Positions 1 through 13,491 of a stretch of DNA of 64,000 nt are shown in pieces (the stretch's first letter is position 1; every line of letters begins with the position of its first letter). This DNA comes from Symbiodinium microadriaticum. Its lineage: Eukaryota > Sar > Dinophyceae > Suessiales > Symbiodiniaceae. Position numbers and translations under genes: made by a program. The stretch covers positions 36,053 to 100,052 of the forward strand of contig LSRX01000777.1 in the NCBI GenBank assembly GCA_001939145.1. The letters are read 5' to 3'. The notes below the pieces were generated by a model. The model worked only from the letters and a program-made list of their open reading frames with translations. It ran no database searches and was not told the DNA's origin.

Positions 1-3000
1 GACCATCATTCTCAATCGTGAAGCGGGGTAGGCCGGCGATGGCACCCTCCCAGTTGCAGGAGCTCAAGAAGGAGGCCAAGGCCACTCCGCCATCAGAGAT
101 CTTCTTGGAGGTGGATAAGCAGATCACCCTTGTATGTACCTCCGTGCCAAGATGGTGCAAGGCTCCGGTCAATGGTGAGGGAAGGCGGTGGCTGTCTCGT
201 GGAGAAGCCCACCGAGCACGGAATCAACATCATTCCCGAGAAATCACCACCTGCTGGAGATCGCACAGCTGTCTCCTCGCGCTTCATCCTCGACTCAGTG
301 GCCAATGGTCTTGCAGAAGGTGAAGGACTTACATCCTTGACAACAAGAAAGCACCTGGCATCATCGGTGCGGATGGTGCGCCGGGCCGCGAGAAGGGAAG
401 GTCCAAGGCAGAGAGGAAGAAGTGTACAGCAAAGGATGCTGCGCTGATCCGCTGGGTGAAGTCCAGGGCCGCGAGCTCTGGGCAGAAGATAGGTGGACCA
501 TCGCCTGACCTCTAGGACTTGTGAGGTGCCCGGGGAGCCGCTAGTTGTCTTTCGCGAGAATCCCTGGACCTGATGGAAGCCTAGTCCCCACCAGGTGCAG
601 ATGCGAGTGAAGCCAACATCTGTGGAGGTTAGGCAGAAGTGCTATGACGCACACAGACCAGGAAACAATCAAGTTCGACCAGTTCGACAATGATGTCTCA
701 GGGATGCCATGCAATTTAATGTCGTTCCGAGGGCAGATGCTTGAGCAATTGAGCCTTGTGTTTGGCGGCTCGAAAAGCTGTGTCAAAACAAAGCACATTC
801 TGAAATTGTTGTCGGATGCATTGCTTACTAAGTCCCTGCAACTTTCTGGCAGCGCTGACAGTGCCGAAAACTTAGTCGGATGCATGTCACATCAAGGCAG
901 GGTTGAAACATGTGCAAGCTGCAAGACTGATTGCTGGTGGCATGGACAGTCGTAAGGTCCGCAGCCTGGAAGGGTGACGTTGCCATCGTGTTAGAGGCGT
1001 TTCTGAATTTCAACGATGCCGAGTCATGTCAACGTCGAGTGGCAAGAAAACGCCAAGTGATCCCGACAGGACTACTCCGGCGGAATGGGCTGTCTTTTCG
1101 GAGGCCCGTCTTGCACAGCACACAGGTGTGCTTCGAGACCGGAGCAGCTACGGAAGGTGAGTCGTCATGTGCTGGAGCCTGGCACAGCGTCCTTCTCTTT
1201 GCCTTTCCCGGTATGTCGGAGGCCAAGGATCCTTGACTTGAAGGCTAATCGCACTCGAGCAATCCTGCTGCAAGTCCGAGGCTGTATACATTGACGGAGC
1301 AGCAAGCCCAGATATGATTTGGCAGGCATTGCGGGAATCGGACCACTGAACCTCAAGGTTCCAAGTTCTGCAAGCTGCCTCTGCTACAGCTTACTTCTTG
1401 CTCGCGGCGCCGCTGTCTCAGTTCCGGATCAATCGCACGCAGTGCTTTGAGGGCAAATGGGCCTGCTGGGGAGGTTGCAGCTTCCCTTGCAAGACCTCGC
1501 GCTCTCAGCTTGAGCCTTGTGGGTTTCGCTTGCTCAGCGTTCAGAAAATCCCACCTGTAGACCTCGAAAGCTTCTCGCTCCTGTCAGGTGCTTGATGGCT
1601 CGATGGCGGCATTTCGGTTTTCGATGCTGCCAGCAATAGGGCTAGTGGCAGCCGGGTGCGAGTCTCAGGAAGGCAGCAAGGTTGCAGACTGCACAGGGCG
1701 ACTGAACCAGGCTGGTGCTCTACGGCCATGGCTCCAGCGTCTCTGCCGGCCTTGAGAGAAACACTGTGTAGGAAGAAAAAATTGCAGATCGCCAGCACGA
1801 CGCCTTGGTTGCGCAGCTTAGAACATATTCCTCTCGCAGCTTGCTTGAGTCAAAACATCCCACCGCTCTTGAACCAGTTGAACTTTTATTATATCGGCCA
1901 AGGCGTTGAAAGCAAGAGTTTCTTGGATCCTGCGGATGCTAATGATGAGTCTTCTTCAAAACGTTTGCCAAGCATGCTAGTGAAACTCTGGGAGCATGAT
2001 CCTTAGCCACCATGAAGGAACCAGGCGGAGTGTCGTTGTGTTGCTGCGGCGGGTGATGTCTTTGTCATGGGGGTGACATGGCAAAGTAAGTTATCTGGGG
2101 CAGGTCAAGCCAAGACTTTGTTTGCTATACCGGCAGCGGACGACCCGATCAAGCATCGCAAGCCACCCAGAGTCGGGGCCAATCCTAATCTCAGGGTCTG
2201 CCCCATGTCTGCGCAGAACCCAAACCCATGTCATCTTTAAGGCGAATGGGTGCTCCCGACGAGTTTTCGTGGGGTGGCTGTCAGCTTCTTTTTCCATGCC
2301 CTTCTGTGAGGCGGAGAAGCTGTGGATTCGTATGGACCGGGACCGTTGCGAAGCTGCACATAGCAGCACAGAGCCAGCAGCAGAGCTCGAGCTCGAGGCA
2401 GTGGGACCATCACAAGGGAGGAGCCGCGATGTGGCGAAACGCATTCGCTTAAAGAGTATGGCTGTGTCTTTTCGGCATTTCCATGCTGACAGAGGAGCTT
2501 ATGTGCGATGAGTTCCAGGAGATTCTCAAGGTGCTGTGCCACAAGCCTCTTGAATCGACTCGTCCTTTCCGCATCGTTCTCTGTACCTTCAGCACTGGCA
2601 GGCAGTCATTGCACCAAAGAGTGGCTGCCCTTGTTTTGCTGATCGGTGGTTGCAGGGACGAAACGCCTCAAAACATCTCAGCCTTCGCTCTGCAAAGCAA
2701 ACACCACAGCAAGGGGGCGAGTCGAAGTCGAACGCAGCCTACGGCCGATCCGAGATCAACGTTCCGCAGGTGCGGACAGAAGTCTGATTTCAGTTTGCAA
2801 GGACACTATGATTTTGAAACTTCTTAGGGCCTTCGACTGCAACTGCCTAGGCAGTGGACTTCTGCATGCGAAAGGCTGCGCAGAACGCCTCTGGCGACTC
2901 GTGAGCAGTACTGCGCAGAGCATGGCAGAAACGCGAGGAAACACTTCTTTCGGTTTCAGTCTGAGATTTGCAGGGCGTCGTCCTTGTCTTGCCGAGGTGA

Positions 3001-3660
3001 ACTGTCCTTCGAGGAGTTCAGCTCTTTTCTGCGAGTATCTTCCTTGGACTTGAAGGAACGAAGTTACAGCAGCCTCGGAGTTTTCCCTTCACTCGTTCTG
3101 CGGCAAGGTTCTGCGCAGAGCAGGGGCCAGCAGTCGCAAAGCCGATCTCATCTTCGCGCCACTCTCCAAACATTGAACGAGATTTGAGGGTAGGCCTCAA
3201 GAGCTTTTCCTACATGTCCTCCGTGACCCTAGGCTTTTTGACCTCGATCAAAGTGGGGTGCTCCGACCTGTTTCTCATTCATTATTCACAAGCTCCACTT
3301 GTTGGTGTGCATACTGCAGTTAGGGATGTTCGATGAGTCTTTCATGCTGCATGCTTGCGGCCTGCAGAAGCTGGGTTTGCTGGTGTCGCGGCAGTTTCTG
3401 GACAAGGAGGAGTTTCTGGAGGTCTATCGCTACTTTTTGGGGTGCGCGGCATTGAAAGACATCCATGATCTTCTGGAATTGCATGTTTCGGAGCAAGAGA
3501 CCATTGCTGAGGCACCGACCAACTGTCGACAAGTTCGAGGAGGAATGGGTGCCGGTCTCTGGCTGTATAGTCAGCTTCAAGTTGGATATTGTCCATCATA
3601 AGTATGATGAATGCTATGTGCCAAGCAGTGAGGCAATACTAGACGAGAAGGTGGAAGGAC
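1..3660. other. Unassigned sequence, no recognisable gene
   Basis: Only short open frames overlap each other on both strands, and no family is recognised. Two stretches look slightly more protein-like than the rest. One is an open frame of 61 codons before a stop at 330-515 (+), rich in Lys, Arg and Gly and preceded by CAG at 313-315 that could be a splice acceptor. The other is 3299-3601 (+), with acidic and leucine-rich helical character. In an intron-dense dinoflagellate genome either could be an exon, but I cannot link them to a product. Confidence 0.3.
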
Positions 3661-3694
3661 ACGTCAGTGGCGTCCTTATGTGCAACTGCAACTC

Positions 3695-3928
3695 CAATAG
3701 CTTCTGCAACAACGACGAAAACAACGCCTGCAACTACAAGAACAAGAACAATAGCAAGAACAACTGCAAGAACAAGACTAACAATAGCAATAATAGCAAT
3801 AACAAAGACAGCTACAGGAACAAGGAACAATAACAACAAGAAGAACAATAACAATGACACAGCACTAACAAGAGCAACATTAAGAACAACGGCAACAACA
3901 ACAGTAATAAGAACAACAACAAGAACAG

Positions 3929-3958
<30 letters not shown>
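3695..3958. repeat. Degenerate AAC/AAT microsatellite
   Basis: A long run of CAA/AAC triplets with scattered AAG, AAT and single substitutions ends in a pure AAC tract at about 3920-3957. The poly-Asn, poly-Thr and poly-Val open frames over it are products of the repeat and not genes. Confidence 0.9.
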
Positions 3959-3959
<1 letters not shown>

Positions 3960-4311
3960 TTGCAATTGGACGCAGTGCGAGCGTACTCTGCACATGGCGG
4001 GCATTTGCCGCATGGGCACTCTCTAAGCTAAGACATAGTGACAGTGAGACCTAAGTAAGACAGCAAGACATGACTTGAAGAGGGACGTGCGCTACTGACA
4101 CTGAAGCTGCTCAGACTAGGTACAAAGGTCGGACGCTATGTACAGCTGTTTGCAGCTCACTTGCAGCTCACTTGTTCGTTCCGTACCTATGACAGAGTGG
4201 CATTTGGTCGAGGCAACCTGACATGGCTCACTGGCGAACTGGGCGCAAGTTGCCAACGCTTTTGCACTGCAGCTATGCACGCTGCGATGCACAAGTAGGA
4301 AGAGGACTGCC

Positions 4312-4342
4312 CAACAACAACAACAACAACAACAACAACAAC
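4312..4342. repeat. AAC microsatellite
   Basis: About ten perfect CAA units. They give poly-Asn on the + strand and poly-Cys on the - strand in overlapping frames. Confidence 0.92.
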
Positions 4343-4502
4343 GTCTTGTTTTCGGGGGCGGACTTTTCGTGTTGCAAAACAGGTCTGGCCAGACGGAAGC
4401 CGAGGATTTAATCCTCGGACACCTCAAAGCTGCGGAGGCTAACGACACGTCCTGCCCTATTCCAGAGGATAACTCGCTCTCCGCCGTACTTGGCGCGGGG
4501 GG

Positions 4503-5453
4503 TTACCTCGTTTCGAGGATAACACGCTCTCCGGGATGGCCTTCCTTCCGCCAGTGGCAAGTGGTTTGCTCAACGAAGGGGTTTGGGAGAGCTGTTGAGG
4601 GAGGATCCTTTTGGAGAACTTGCACGCTGAGGACAAAACCTTGGACATTTTTGCGTTCTCCAAAATTGGAAGTTTTCCCTCCAAAGCTTTCGCACTCCAA
4701 TCGCTGGTTGTGAAGGCGCAGCACATGCGTCTGGTGAAGCCCTGCTTTGGTTAGCCTATCGTGCGCCCCACACGGGGCGCTGCGCTTGTTCTCCAAGTTT
4801 TTTCGCGGCCGTGTGTGCAGGAGCTTTAGGCCGCAGCCTTTGCAGACCAGGTCTGGGCCCTTCCATGCCCATCGGCCTCTCGTGGCTGTCAGCAAGGCAA
4901 GCAAGGCTTTGGAACCATTCCACCATTGTGATGCGGTGGCCCCAGCCGATGTTGGAGCCTCGGCGCTTCTTGCACTGCCTAGGCTGCGAGTCCTTCGGGG
5001 CCCTAGGCGTTTGCTTCATAGCTTTGTAAACGGGGCTGGGCCTCCCCGCTGGCCTGCAGCATGGCCTGCCCTCGAAGGGCTAGATTCGGCTAGATGTTGC
5101 ATGATGCGCCTGTGTATGGCATCTTTGGTCGCAAACCTATCGGCCACGGCGTCAGGGACCTCAAGGAAGCTCGTTTGCCTTACACCTCCAAAATTTTCCC
5201 TCCCCGCAACGACACAGAAACTCCTCCTCGCTTTTGTGGGAGGGGACCCAATGCCAGCGCAGGCGCTTGGATCACCCTCCTGCAGTTTTTGCCAAAGGTC
5301 CACCTTGCCCTTCCCAGGCTTTGAGGCACGGCCTCGCTTCCCAACCCCTGCACAGTCCAGGGTGAGGTCCAAAACTCCTGCCGTAGGTTTTACCTCTGAA
5401 AACTGTCTGCTTGGGACCTGCGCCATGATGTTGTAGCAGGTCTTGGCCTTCAC
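4503..5453 (-). pseudogene. Possible decayed gene, CxxC-containing, one internal stop
   Basis: One - strand frame stays open for about 317 codons from 5453 to 4503, apart from a single TGA at 5016-5018. The second half includes a short zinc-ribbon-like motif (VCKGCGLKLLHTRPRKNLE) followed by Cys and His residues. The upstream side is closed by an in-frame TGA just before 5453, and the alternative frame there also looks partly protein-like, so a frameshift is possible. The block is G+C-rich compared with its flanks. The + strand frame at 4747-5436 is equally long and could be the real one. I do not recognise the family; a decayed non-LTR element is one possibility. Confidence 0.22.
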
Positions 5454-8400
5454 GCTTCAAGGCCAGGATGCCGACCCCTACTCTCTTTAAGCGGGGGTCC
5501 TTGGCCACCGGCAGACACCCACGTACAACGTACTGAATCTGGGGCTGGTTTTGCAGAAGTGCGCAGCCGTGCTGTCAGCGGTGCCAACTAAGCCTCTCTG
5601 CTCCAGAGCCCCCCGTCCGGGCCCATTGGCGAACCTGTCAGGCTCAGTAAGGGCCTCTGCGTTCTCCAGCGATTGCCCTCTGCTCCTTCGAAAAGCACCA
5701 ACTCGCGCTACTCCCCTGTTGTTCCGACCTTGATCTAGCTCGTAGCCCAGATCCCAAGTGCCAATGCCAACGGACGCAGCAGCATTGCATGTACAGGGAA
5801 ACAAGGAGTGAGTGGCGAGCATGGCCCTAGCTCACATTACATGTCAGTGGCGTGTCGAACTGTTGAAACCCGTGTCTTAATCCGAACCAAGCAGGGCCAA
5901 ACACAAACATGGTCCGAGTTTAGAAGGTCAGAGCATGAATGTGTGTTTCAGAAAGCATGCTGCCATCAACAGCATGGAGATGTGATAGAAGAGGTATGTA
6001 CATGCTTGCCGAGCACTATCTGTGATCCTGGCTGGCAAGGCCAGAAGCGATACGATCGATGGCTGCGCGCGTCAGCCTTGTAGCCCCAATGCAGCTCCAA
6101 GGACAGCTGGTGTTTCGATATCCACTGTCACTACAGGAGCACGAATCCGGTCTTCAAGCCCTTCGCTCCGTGCGAAGCTTGGACAAGCCTTTTCCTACGC
6201 CGGCTTCTCGTCCATCGCATGCTGACTTCCATCCCAATCCGAGGCCTCCTGACGACGACGCCTTAGCAAAGCAGCCCAAGTTCTCCAAGAAGGTTTGCTC
6301 GCTTAGAGTGCAATGTCCTTCCATGTCCTTCCAAGTTGTGCAGATTTCCACATAGGATGCAGACGGGCTTCTTCGACTCACAAAGCACAGAAGGCACACT
6401 GTCACAGTCGCACTTCTAGCAAGGTTGTCGACATTTTGCATCGCCAGGAGCCAGTGGCGACCGCTTTGGCTGCAGCCTCATCTTTACAATCTTGTTGTGA
6501 CGGTGCAGAGGATTGATGCCAGGAATGAACGCTGGAACTGCCAAGACAACTCCCTTCTCAACAAGGCTTCTCCGGTTCTGATGTCTGCAGGGCGTTGGAC
6601 CATGGCCCATGTGGTGACCGGAAGGTACTGATGCCGCGCCAGAAGCACATGTTTTCTCGAGCTCAGCTCTCGGCCTACGTTGGATCTGACGCTACCACGA
6701 ACCAGAGGTATGCAAGATAATCGTGGAGCTGAGGGTTCTTGTGCCCTTGCCAGTCCAATTCAGGTTCAGTCAGAAACGGAGCTTCGAAGGTTTTATGCCC
6801 GGCCAGGGGCTAAGAATACTGCAGTGTGTGCCACGACTTTCAGGGAACTCTGTGGCCATGGTGCCAAGGCACCCCCGATGGGACGCTCAGTATGAGAAGC
6901 TGGACATGCCTGAACGAGTCAGGTTCCACTGGGTGAGCTGAGGAAGAGCGAGGAAGAAGAGAGAGCTACCACCTGTTCGCATGCCGTCAGAACAGGAAGC
7001 CAACTCCGAATTATTCACCTCCTTCCAGGATGCGAGAATTTCGAACTGCGAGACCCGAAGAAAAGAATGAACCCCACAGGAGTGGCGGGGACTTGCGAGG
7101 ATCCCCTTGGCCACTGGAAGGAGTGTGCCGCAACCGTGAGACGTAAAATCAAAAGGAGCTGGTTGCCACCACTGAAAGACTGAAAGGGCTGCGCCGCGAT
7201 CTCGAAAAGGAGTGCGCCGGATTTCTCCAGCGGCAGGGTGATTCACGGGATTCACGATGCTTTAGGAACTCAATTCTCATGAAGACCTCTATCGTTATTT
7301 CGTGATCATTGTGGATGCACAAGAAAAAACAAGGTGGCAAAAACATGGCAGTGAACAGTCTCCTTTCTGCCGATTTGGGTACAATTTCCTGTAGGTAGTG
7401 TTTCGCAAGAATGGCCGATGGGCCGAAGGAGGGGCAGGACAGGAGAGGGATGTTTAGAGGCACAATCGACAGGTGATTGCATATCGAGGATCAGCAGATG
7501 CCTTACTTCAAGCACCATCTGATCAGGACGACGAGGAGGGTGTCAGCAAATTTAAATTCTCTGTTTCCTCTGCTCACGAAACTGGGCTGTCCGATTCGCC
7601 GGACGACAGGAATTTACGACCAAGCCATATCGTCCGACAGAGTGTCCTTGTTCCGATCACCAGCATGCAGAGGAGAACTGCCTTTGTCAGCAACCGACCA
7701 GGCCACAAACGATGCTTACGGCCGACATCCCGCCTTTGCTGCCCGAGCGGCACGTGCCGAATGGCAGGTCCTCCCATGGGATGTAGATAGGCTTAGCTGC
7801 CTTGCACTGCCATGCTTCTGGCTGAACTCTGCAACTGTAGTGTTGAGTCATTCACTCAGCACGGCCGGTTGGTGTAGTCGGCAATGCAAATGGAAATTGC
7901 AGCCAGGATGCGAAATCCACAGACAGGGCAGCAAGAGCAGTGGGACGAGCATTGGCTGCTGGGCATGATGTGCGGGAAGTTGGCGCCATGTCAACATCTA
8001 GCCATGAACATGCACGTTTCGCCTTGCTGAGGCAGATGCCAAAGAGCGCCAGGAACTTGACTGCTGAGCTTGAAGTTAAATCAGACATGTTTTGTAGCAA
8101 ACGAACAGCCGTCAGCCAATAATTAGGAGGATCAGCTGATATTTCTTGTAACCTCCGGATTCGCCGTCACAGCTCCAGAATCGATGTTTGGCTGCACAGC
8201 TTTTGAAACACAGGCCCACTTGACGCGAAAGTACACACCAGGATCCATACACCTGCCCAGACCTTACGCGACGAGCAGCATCGATGCACTCTGAAAGTCA
8301 CCGTGCAAGACATCTCTGGATCTGTAATCGATGCTGCCGATGGATGTTGTTCGCTCAGGCGCTGCATGGGTCGTCCACCTGACCACCTCGTTCGGGGACG

Positions 8401-9340
8401 GGATGACGATGAGGCCCAGTACTCGTCGTGCACAAGCTGTGTCGGTTATTATGGTTGGATCAGCCGGAGGGAATTGACAGCACTATGCACTTGCTGCCAG
8501 GATCCTTTGATGTAAACGTGGTATGTCCAGCGGCTTGCTCTTTTCGCAGAAAGCTGGCGACTGCCTGCGCGAAATAGCTGCAGACATGTACATAGGATGT
8601 TCTTTCCCTTTATTGTGTTAGGCGAAGTAACAATGTGTTTCACAGGTTCTGGTGTGCTGCCAAGCAGCGAAGCCTGCAAGATAAGAAGAACCGAAGGAGC
8701 TGGCTTAAGGTTAGCAGCGACTGCATCAAATCTTCTAGACCGCAGCATCGCATGTCAAGTGACAAGTTCCCACGACATGCAAATGACGGTTGAGCCTTTT
8801 TCCTTGCCCTGCGACTGCTAAAGTTATCGTGAGCTGAGAACTGAGTTGGACGATGTCCCAACCCTGTCCGAAGGGTCATCCTTCATGCTCAACGGAAGGA
8901 TGTATTGGACTAACCGCCGAAAAATCAGTCGTATGCAGCCATGCAGGTCGACTTGCAAGTCGTTCGCAATCCATCAGAAGACACAGAGAAGCTACCGAAG
9001 CCACAGCCAATTTGCTCTTGTCCCTCCTCTGCATCAATGGCTTTTGCCGTTGCAGCGAGCTGAAATGCTGGGTAGTCACAGGTAGTTCTTACATTTGCCA
9101 GCGACGCCTGAGATCTGGTTCCGAGGCACAGCGGGCCGGCTACGGCCGAAGTGGTTCTCGGTCGCCGCGGTTGCAGAAGCAGGTGGAGGCCAGTGAGAAC
9201 CATATAGACGTTGATCGTTGCCATTTCGATAGTACATTCGTAGATGTACTCGTGACATACATTGCTAAGTGAACGACAGTTAATCAGCTGTAGCTTTCAC
9301 GGCAAAGCTTTCGCTGTGTGGTGACCTTGGAGCATGGACA
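5454..9340. other. Unassigned sequence, no recognisable gene
   Basis: Short overlapping frames occur on both strands with no domain, catalytic motif or repeat that I can name. The longest (7477-7968 +, 163 codons) has no recognisable composition or motif. Confidence 0.3.
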
Positions 9341-9362
9341 AGGATGCCGTGGGCTCCAACTC

Positions 9363-9486
9363 TTCCCCCACGCTCACTCTCACTCACTCCCATTCTCACT
9401 CTGACTCTCACTCCCACTCTCACTCTCACGCTCACGCTCACCCTCCCTCACCCTCGCCCCTCCCCTCCTCACGCTCACGCTCACTC
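9363..9486. repeat. CACTCT/CACGCT-type microsatellite
   Basis: Degenerate hexamer-like repeats of CACTCT, CACGCT and CCCTC run through this stretch and account for the Leu/Thr/Pro-rich start of the overlapping frame. Confidence 0.85.
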
Positions 9487-12400
9487 TAATGCAAGCATAG
9501 TACGATCTCGAATCCAGGAGTCAATCGTTGAGTCAACGACCAACCAAGAATCTCGCGGGGCGGTTTCTTCCATCGTTGCAAGAATGTTCAACCGTCCGCC
9601 CGATCAAGCAAATGCCAGGTTGAAGCAGACCATGGTGGGTTCGCAGCCCGGCAATGGCCCAATCAATCTAGGATGGCAATGTGTCACTCTCAGGCCCGAC
9701 GGATTGCCGTGCGACTTCAAGGGTGGCTTCAATGCGCAGTCAGCACCCCGTAGTTTGCGCTCTTCTGGGATTTTCGAGACGGCCGACAGGCTTCACGATG
9801 ACAACCAGCGTTGCAGTTAGGGAATGACGGTGTGTTTGCAACGGGGTTCTTCGGAGAGGAATTTCTTGCTTGGTCCCCATGAGTGGGTGCTGGAACATGC
9901 TTCAGAATGTCTTCAGGTTGCATGGCCGGGGAAACTGGATGATATCTGCAAGTGAGGTTTCGAGATGCATCCACAGAACAAGAAAATGGGGGAACGAGCC
10001 CTACCGGCTCTGGCAGCCAACTGCTTGCTGAGGATGCGCATGCAGCGGGACTTCTTGGCCCAGTTTCTCGTGCTCGCCACCTAGCAGTTGGTAGTGGTTG
10101 GAAGTGCGTTTTGAGAAGCTTGCAGTTCCATTGCGAGAGGCCAGAGCAACCTCATGCTGCCAAAAGTCCGAATGCGCCCCGCGAGGCAGATAGATAGCAC
10201 TGTGATGCATTCGGTGTCTGCCATGTGGACGGTCCAGAGGCTGCAGCTGGATTGCCGGTCGAAGCTGCAAAGGCCGGCTGCACATCGGGCTGTGCCTGCG
10301 AGTGCACAGCCCCCAAGCCGGGCTGAAAGTACATGCGCTGCAGGTTTTGATGCTGGGCCCTGGCCCTGGCCGCCAGGGCCCTGTCTGCCAGGACTCTGTG
10401 CCTCCAGCTCCTGCTCCTAGCCGGTCCTTGCCAGCCATGTCTCAGGCGTGCCCTGGCTGGGCTTGCCTGCTGGCGTTGTGCCGTGCTGAGTATAATTATA
10501 TAACTCTAAATTGCCGGGTACGCAGCCTCATAAGATATGGGGCAATGTGCACGCCGGATCGAGACCAACAAATCCATCTTTACACACACTGGAAGGTGTG
10601 GCTAGATGCAGGAAAAAAGGCGCCCAAGCGAGGCAACGCCCACCTGAGAGCTGCCAGCGACAACACCTTGCCGAGGACTAGCAGTCTTTGCGGCAGGCAG
10701 GCACCCATTCCCGAGCTGGTCCACTGTCTCCTGCGCTTTCTTGGACTGGCACCGTCCGAACCGTCAGAGCTGCTCATCGTGGAGGAGCCTTGCCAGTGAA
10801 GGCTGAGATTAGGTTTGCGTGCGCTACGGCTCCCTCGCGTTTTTTGCTTTGTGTTGCCTCGTCCTTCAATGCTTGGCTGCACGAGCTATCCCGCGGCTCC
10901 TCTGCGGGTCGCCTAGCCGAAGTGGCCACTGGGGTCTGCGACGCCGTAGGTTAGGGATAAGGCCGGCGCATGCAATCATGCATGTTTCAGGTCGCGGAGG
11001 CAGTTTGTATGTTCAGAACCTGGAGTCGATCACATCTTCGTTAGGTTCATGGATGCTCGGGGGATGCCGGCAGTGTAGGCGTGCTTACGGCCCAAGGCCA
11101 GGGGCGTTTGCCTCTGGTGGGACAGACCCCGACTTCTTTGCGGCCTAAAGAGCTCGGTTGGGGCTGCGGGGCTGAAGGGTCAGGACGGGCTTTGGTTGTG
11201 CTGCTCAACGCTTTCGGCAAAACAGTGCAACTGAAGTTCCACTGCCCAGCAAGCCCGTGCAAGCATCAACGGTCCGTGTGCGCAATTAAAAACAAGCCAG
11301 GGGACTTGTTAAGGATCTGTGGCCAGGTGCAGTCCGCTTCGCAAGCGGTAGCAGCACCCATCTGGACTCCACCTTCTCTTAAGTGGACCTATCGTGGCCC
11401 CACGGAGCAGTGCCTCGGTCAGATCTGCTTCAACTTTGCCTCGAATAGGCACCGGACAGCAGAGGGCGACAACGGCCTCGAAGTCGATGACGCGACGGCT
11501 CAGCCGCTCCACTGCCAAGGCCAGGAGCCTCCCTCGTTTGGAGCCAACAGTGGCCAACAGTGCAGCCAAGAGCAAGAGTGCTCCGATTCTTCGAAGAAAA
11601 GACCCAGTCGAGGCAGGAAGTCATGAGCTTCTGAATCTCGTTTGTCGGAGGATCTTCACATGACGCATGCAACTTCTCATGGAAAGGGGAGCCAGAGGTG
11701 GCTTGCAACGGAGGCTGTGGTAAAAGAATGCCAGGGCCCGTTGCGGACAGTGAGAGAGGCTCGCCTGTGGATGTAGTCGGCGTAGACCGGCAAGGAAGTC
11801 TGTTCAGTGTGGTGTGCAAAGTACGCGGCGGTGTCTCCAATGAGAAAGATTTACTCGTCGAGTCCGTTCAGTCAGAAACCGAGGCATGTGTAGCAGCAAC
11901 GCTGCAGCTCTTCTCGCGACTTCTACCTGGCAGTGTGAGGTTCTGAGGCTCTCAAGTTTGGATGCACGGGGGGTCACGTGAGGCTCAGCGAGTAGACTGA
12001 GAGTACAGAGCAGATCTCTCAACGTGCAGTCAGCAAATCGAGTGCGCTCCAGGTGGCTGAGGGCATGTGCGACGAGCTGTGCAAGCAGGCGTGTCACCTG
12101 CAGTAGACTCCAAGTGGCAGCAATGTGTTGCAGATGGTGCGAAGAATCTCAGACGAGGCTACGGCAGATCCATCCATGCCTGTGGAGCACAGAGCTAAAG
12201 CTTGTTGATCCCGTTTGACACCGTGCCAAACGAGACAGCTGTGTTCAAGTTGCTTGAGAAGCTTTAGGCTGGATGCACTTGCAACGCGAGTCGGCCTCGT
12301 CAGCTGTCCGGTTCCCTCCGCGGTGCCGTCGCTGCAGGCACGGAGCAGCGTATTCGATGGCCAGAAGACCCTCCTGAAACAATTTGTAGAAGTGTTGAGC

Positions 12401-12588
12401 TTTAGGGAGGCTGTGGTGAGTCCATGTTGAGACAGTGGTGCTCCGTTCCCAACAGTGAGCTTCTTGTCGACGTTTTGGCTGTTTGGGCTCGAAACCCGCA
12501 GCAATGATCGCATGCTATTTCATGACGTTTTGGCTGACAAGTTTTGCAAGATCCTTATCAAGTCACTTGCCTGCACCAGCTTTTGAAC
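9487..12588. other. Unassigned sequence with a few exon-like frames
   Basis: No family is recognised. Two places could be exons of an unknown gene. At 11081-11663 the + frames are Ala/Ser/Arg-rich. At 11804-12513 the - strand frames have helical, Leu- and Ala-rich character that resembles helical-repeat organelle proteins in general, but without a diagnostic motif. Confidence 0.25.
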
Positions 12589-12620
12589 TTTTTTTTTTTT
12601 TTTGTGTGTGTGTGTGTGAG
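12589..12620. repeat. Poly-T plus TG microsatellite
   Basis: An uninterrupted T tract of about 15 bases is followed directly by a TG dinucleotide run. Confidence 0.9.
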
Positions 12621-13435
12621 AGTAACACATCCGTCTTTGCTCACCTGGAAGTTCAAGGATGGTTCTTCTGTCGTTGGCTCTTGAGCGTGACCCGGCTGCC
12701 AATGTGCTTAGTCACTGTCAAGCTGTTAGCATCGTTTCGCGTTTTGGCATGAAGTTGTGAAGGCCAGGCGACAGTCTGCACGGCTGATGTCTTGTGTGTG
12801 GGTGTACATGACATCTCAAGACTCCAATGGTCAGAGGCTTTGTTGAATATCGACGACCCTGTAGCTGACCTACAGGAGAAGGACTGAGGAAACTGCATCA
12901 TCGATTCGTGACACTCTCTGATGTGACAGGGTTAGATTTCAGATTCTAGTAATTCTAGTAGCTCTAGCATGTTTTTTTGACATTGTACCTTGCAAGGAGA
13001 AGGCAACGATCAGCTGTCACCCTCGGTTTGAAGAAAGCTGGCACCCCAGTATCAAGGCACAGAAGCGTGCAGCTTTTTGCAGGTGGATCAACACCGGCAG
13101 ATTGCACCAGATCGTGATTGTAGTAGGCTACGGCTTGCAGGGAACGAAATCTATCTGCTGCACAAGCATTTTGGGCGATATGCGCACTCTATCCGCATCC
13201 TAGTTCTCGCATCTCATCCTGATGGTCAAGATCCGACATGCATGGAAGAGTTGTGCTGGCAGTGCGCGTTGTACCAACAGTATCGAGCCTTTTCGGTGCC
13301 TGGTTGGCGCCTAAGCAGCCCGACAGTTCCAATTCGCGGTGAATTCGCTAGCCTTAGGCGCTCCACCAGGGGCCGAGAGCGCCAGGACCGCTCCAGGCAG
13401 GAAGGTTTGGCGGGTCAGAGTTGTCGTGTAACAAA
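12621..13435. other. Unassigned sequence
   Basis: No gene, RNA or repeat was recognised here. There is one open frame at 13077-13466 (+), 129 codons, with no identifiable motif. Confidence 0.3.
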
Positions 13436-13460
13436 CGTGTGCGTGTACTTTGTTACCGAA

Positions 13461-13491
13461 GCTTGATTTCGGCACGAGCGCTTTTCGACTT
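13461..13491 (+). repeat. Left copy of direct repeat, G+C-rich block
   Basis: It begins GCTTG and contains the core CGCTTTTCGACTT. It matches 15290-15320 at 28 of 31 positions by hand alignment. Confidence 0.75.

Noticed and set aside
11804..12513. Possible helical-repeat (RAP/FAST-like) organelle protein on the - strand
   Set aside because: Only general Leu/Ala helical character is visible; no RAP motif and no consistent splice chain.
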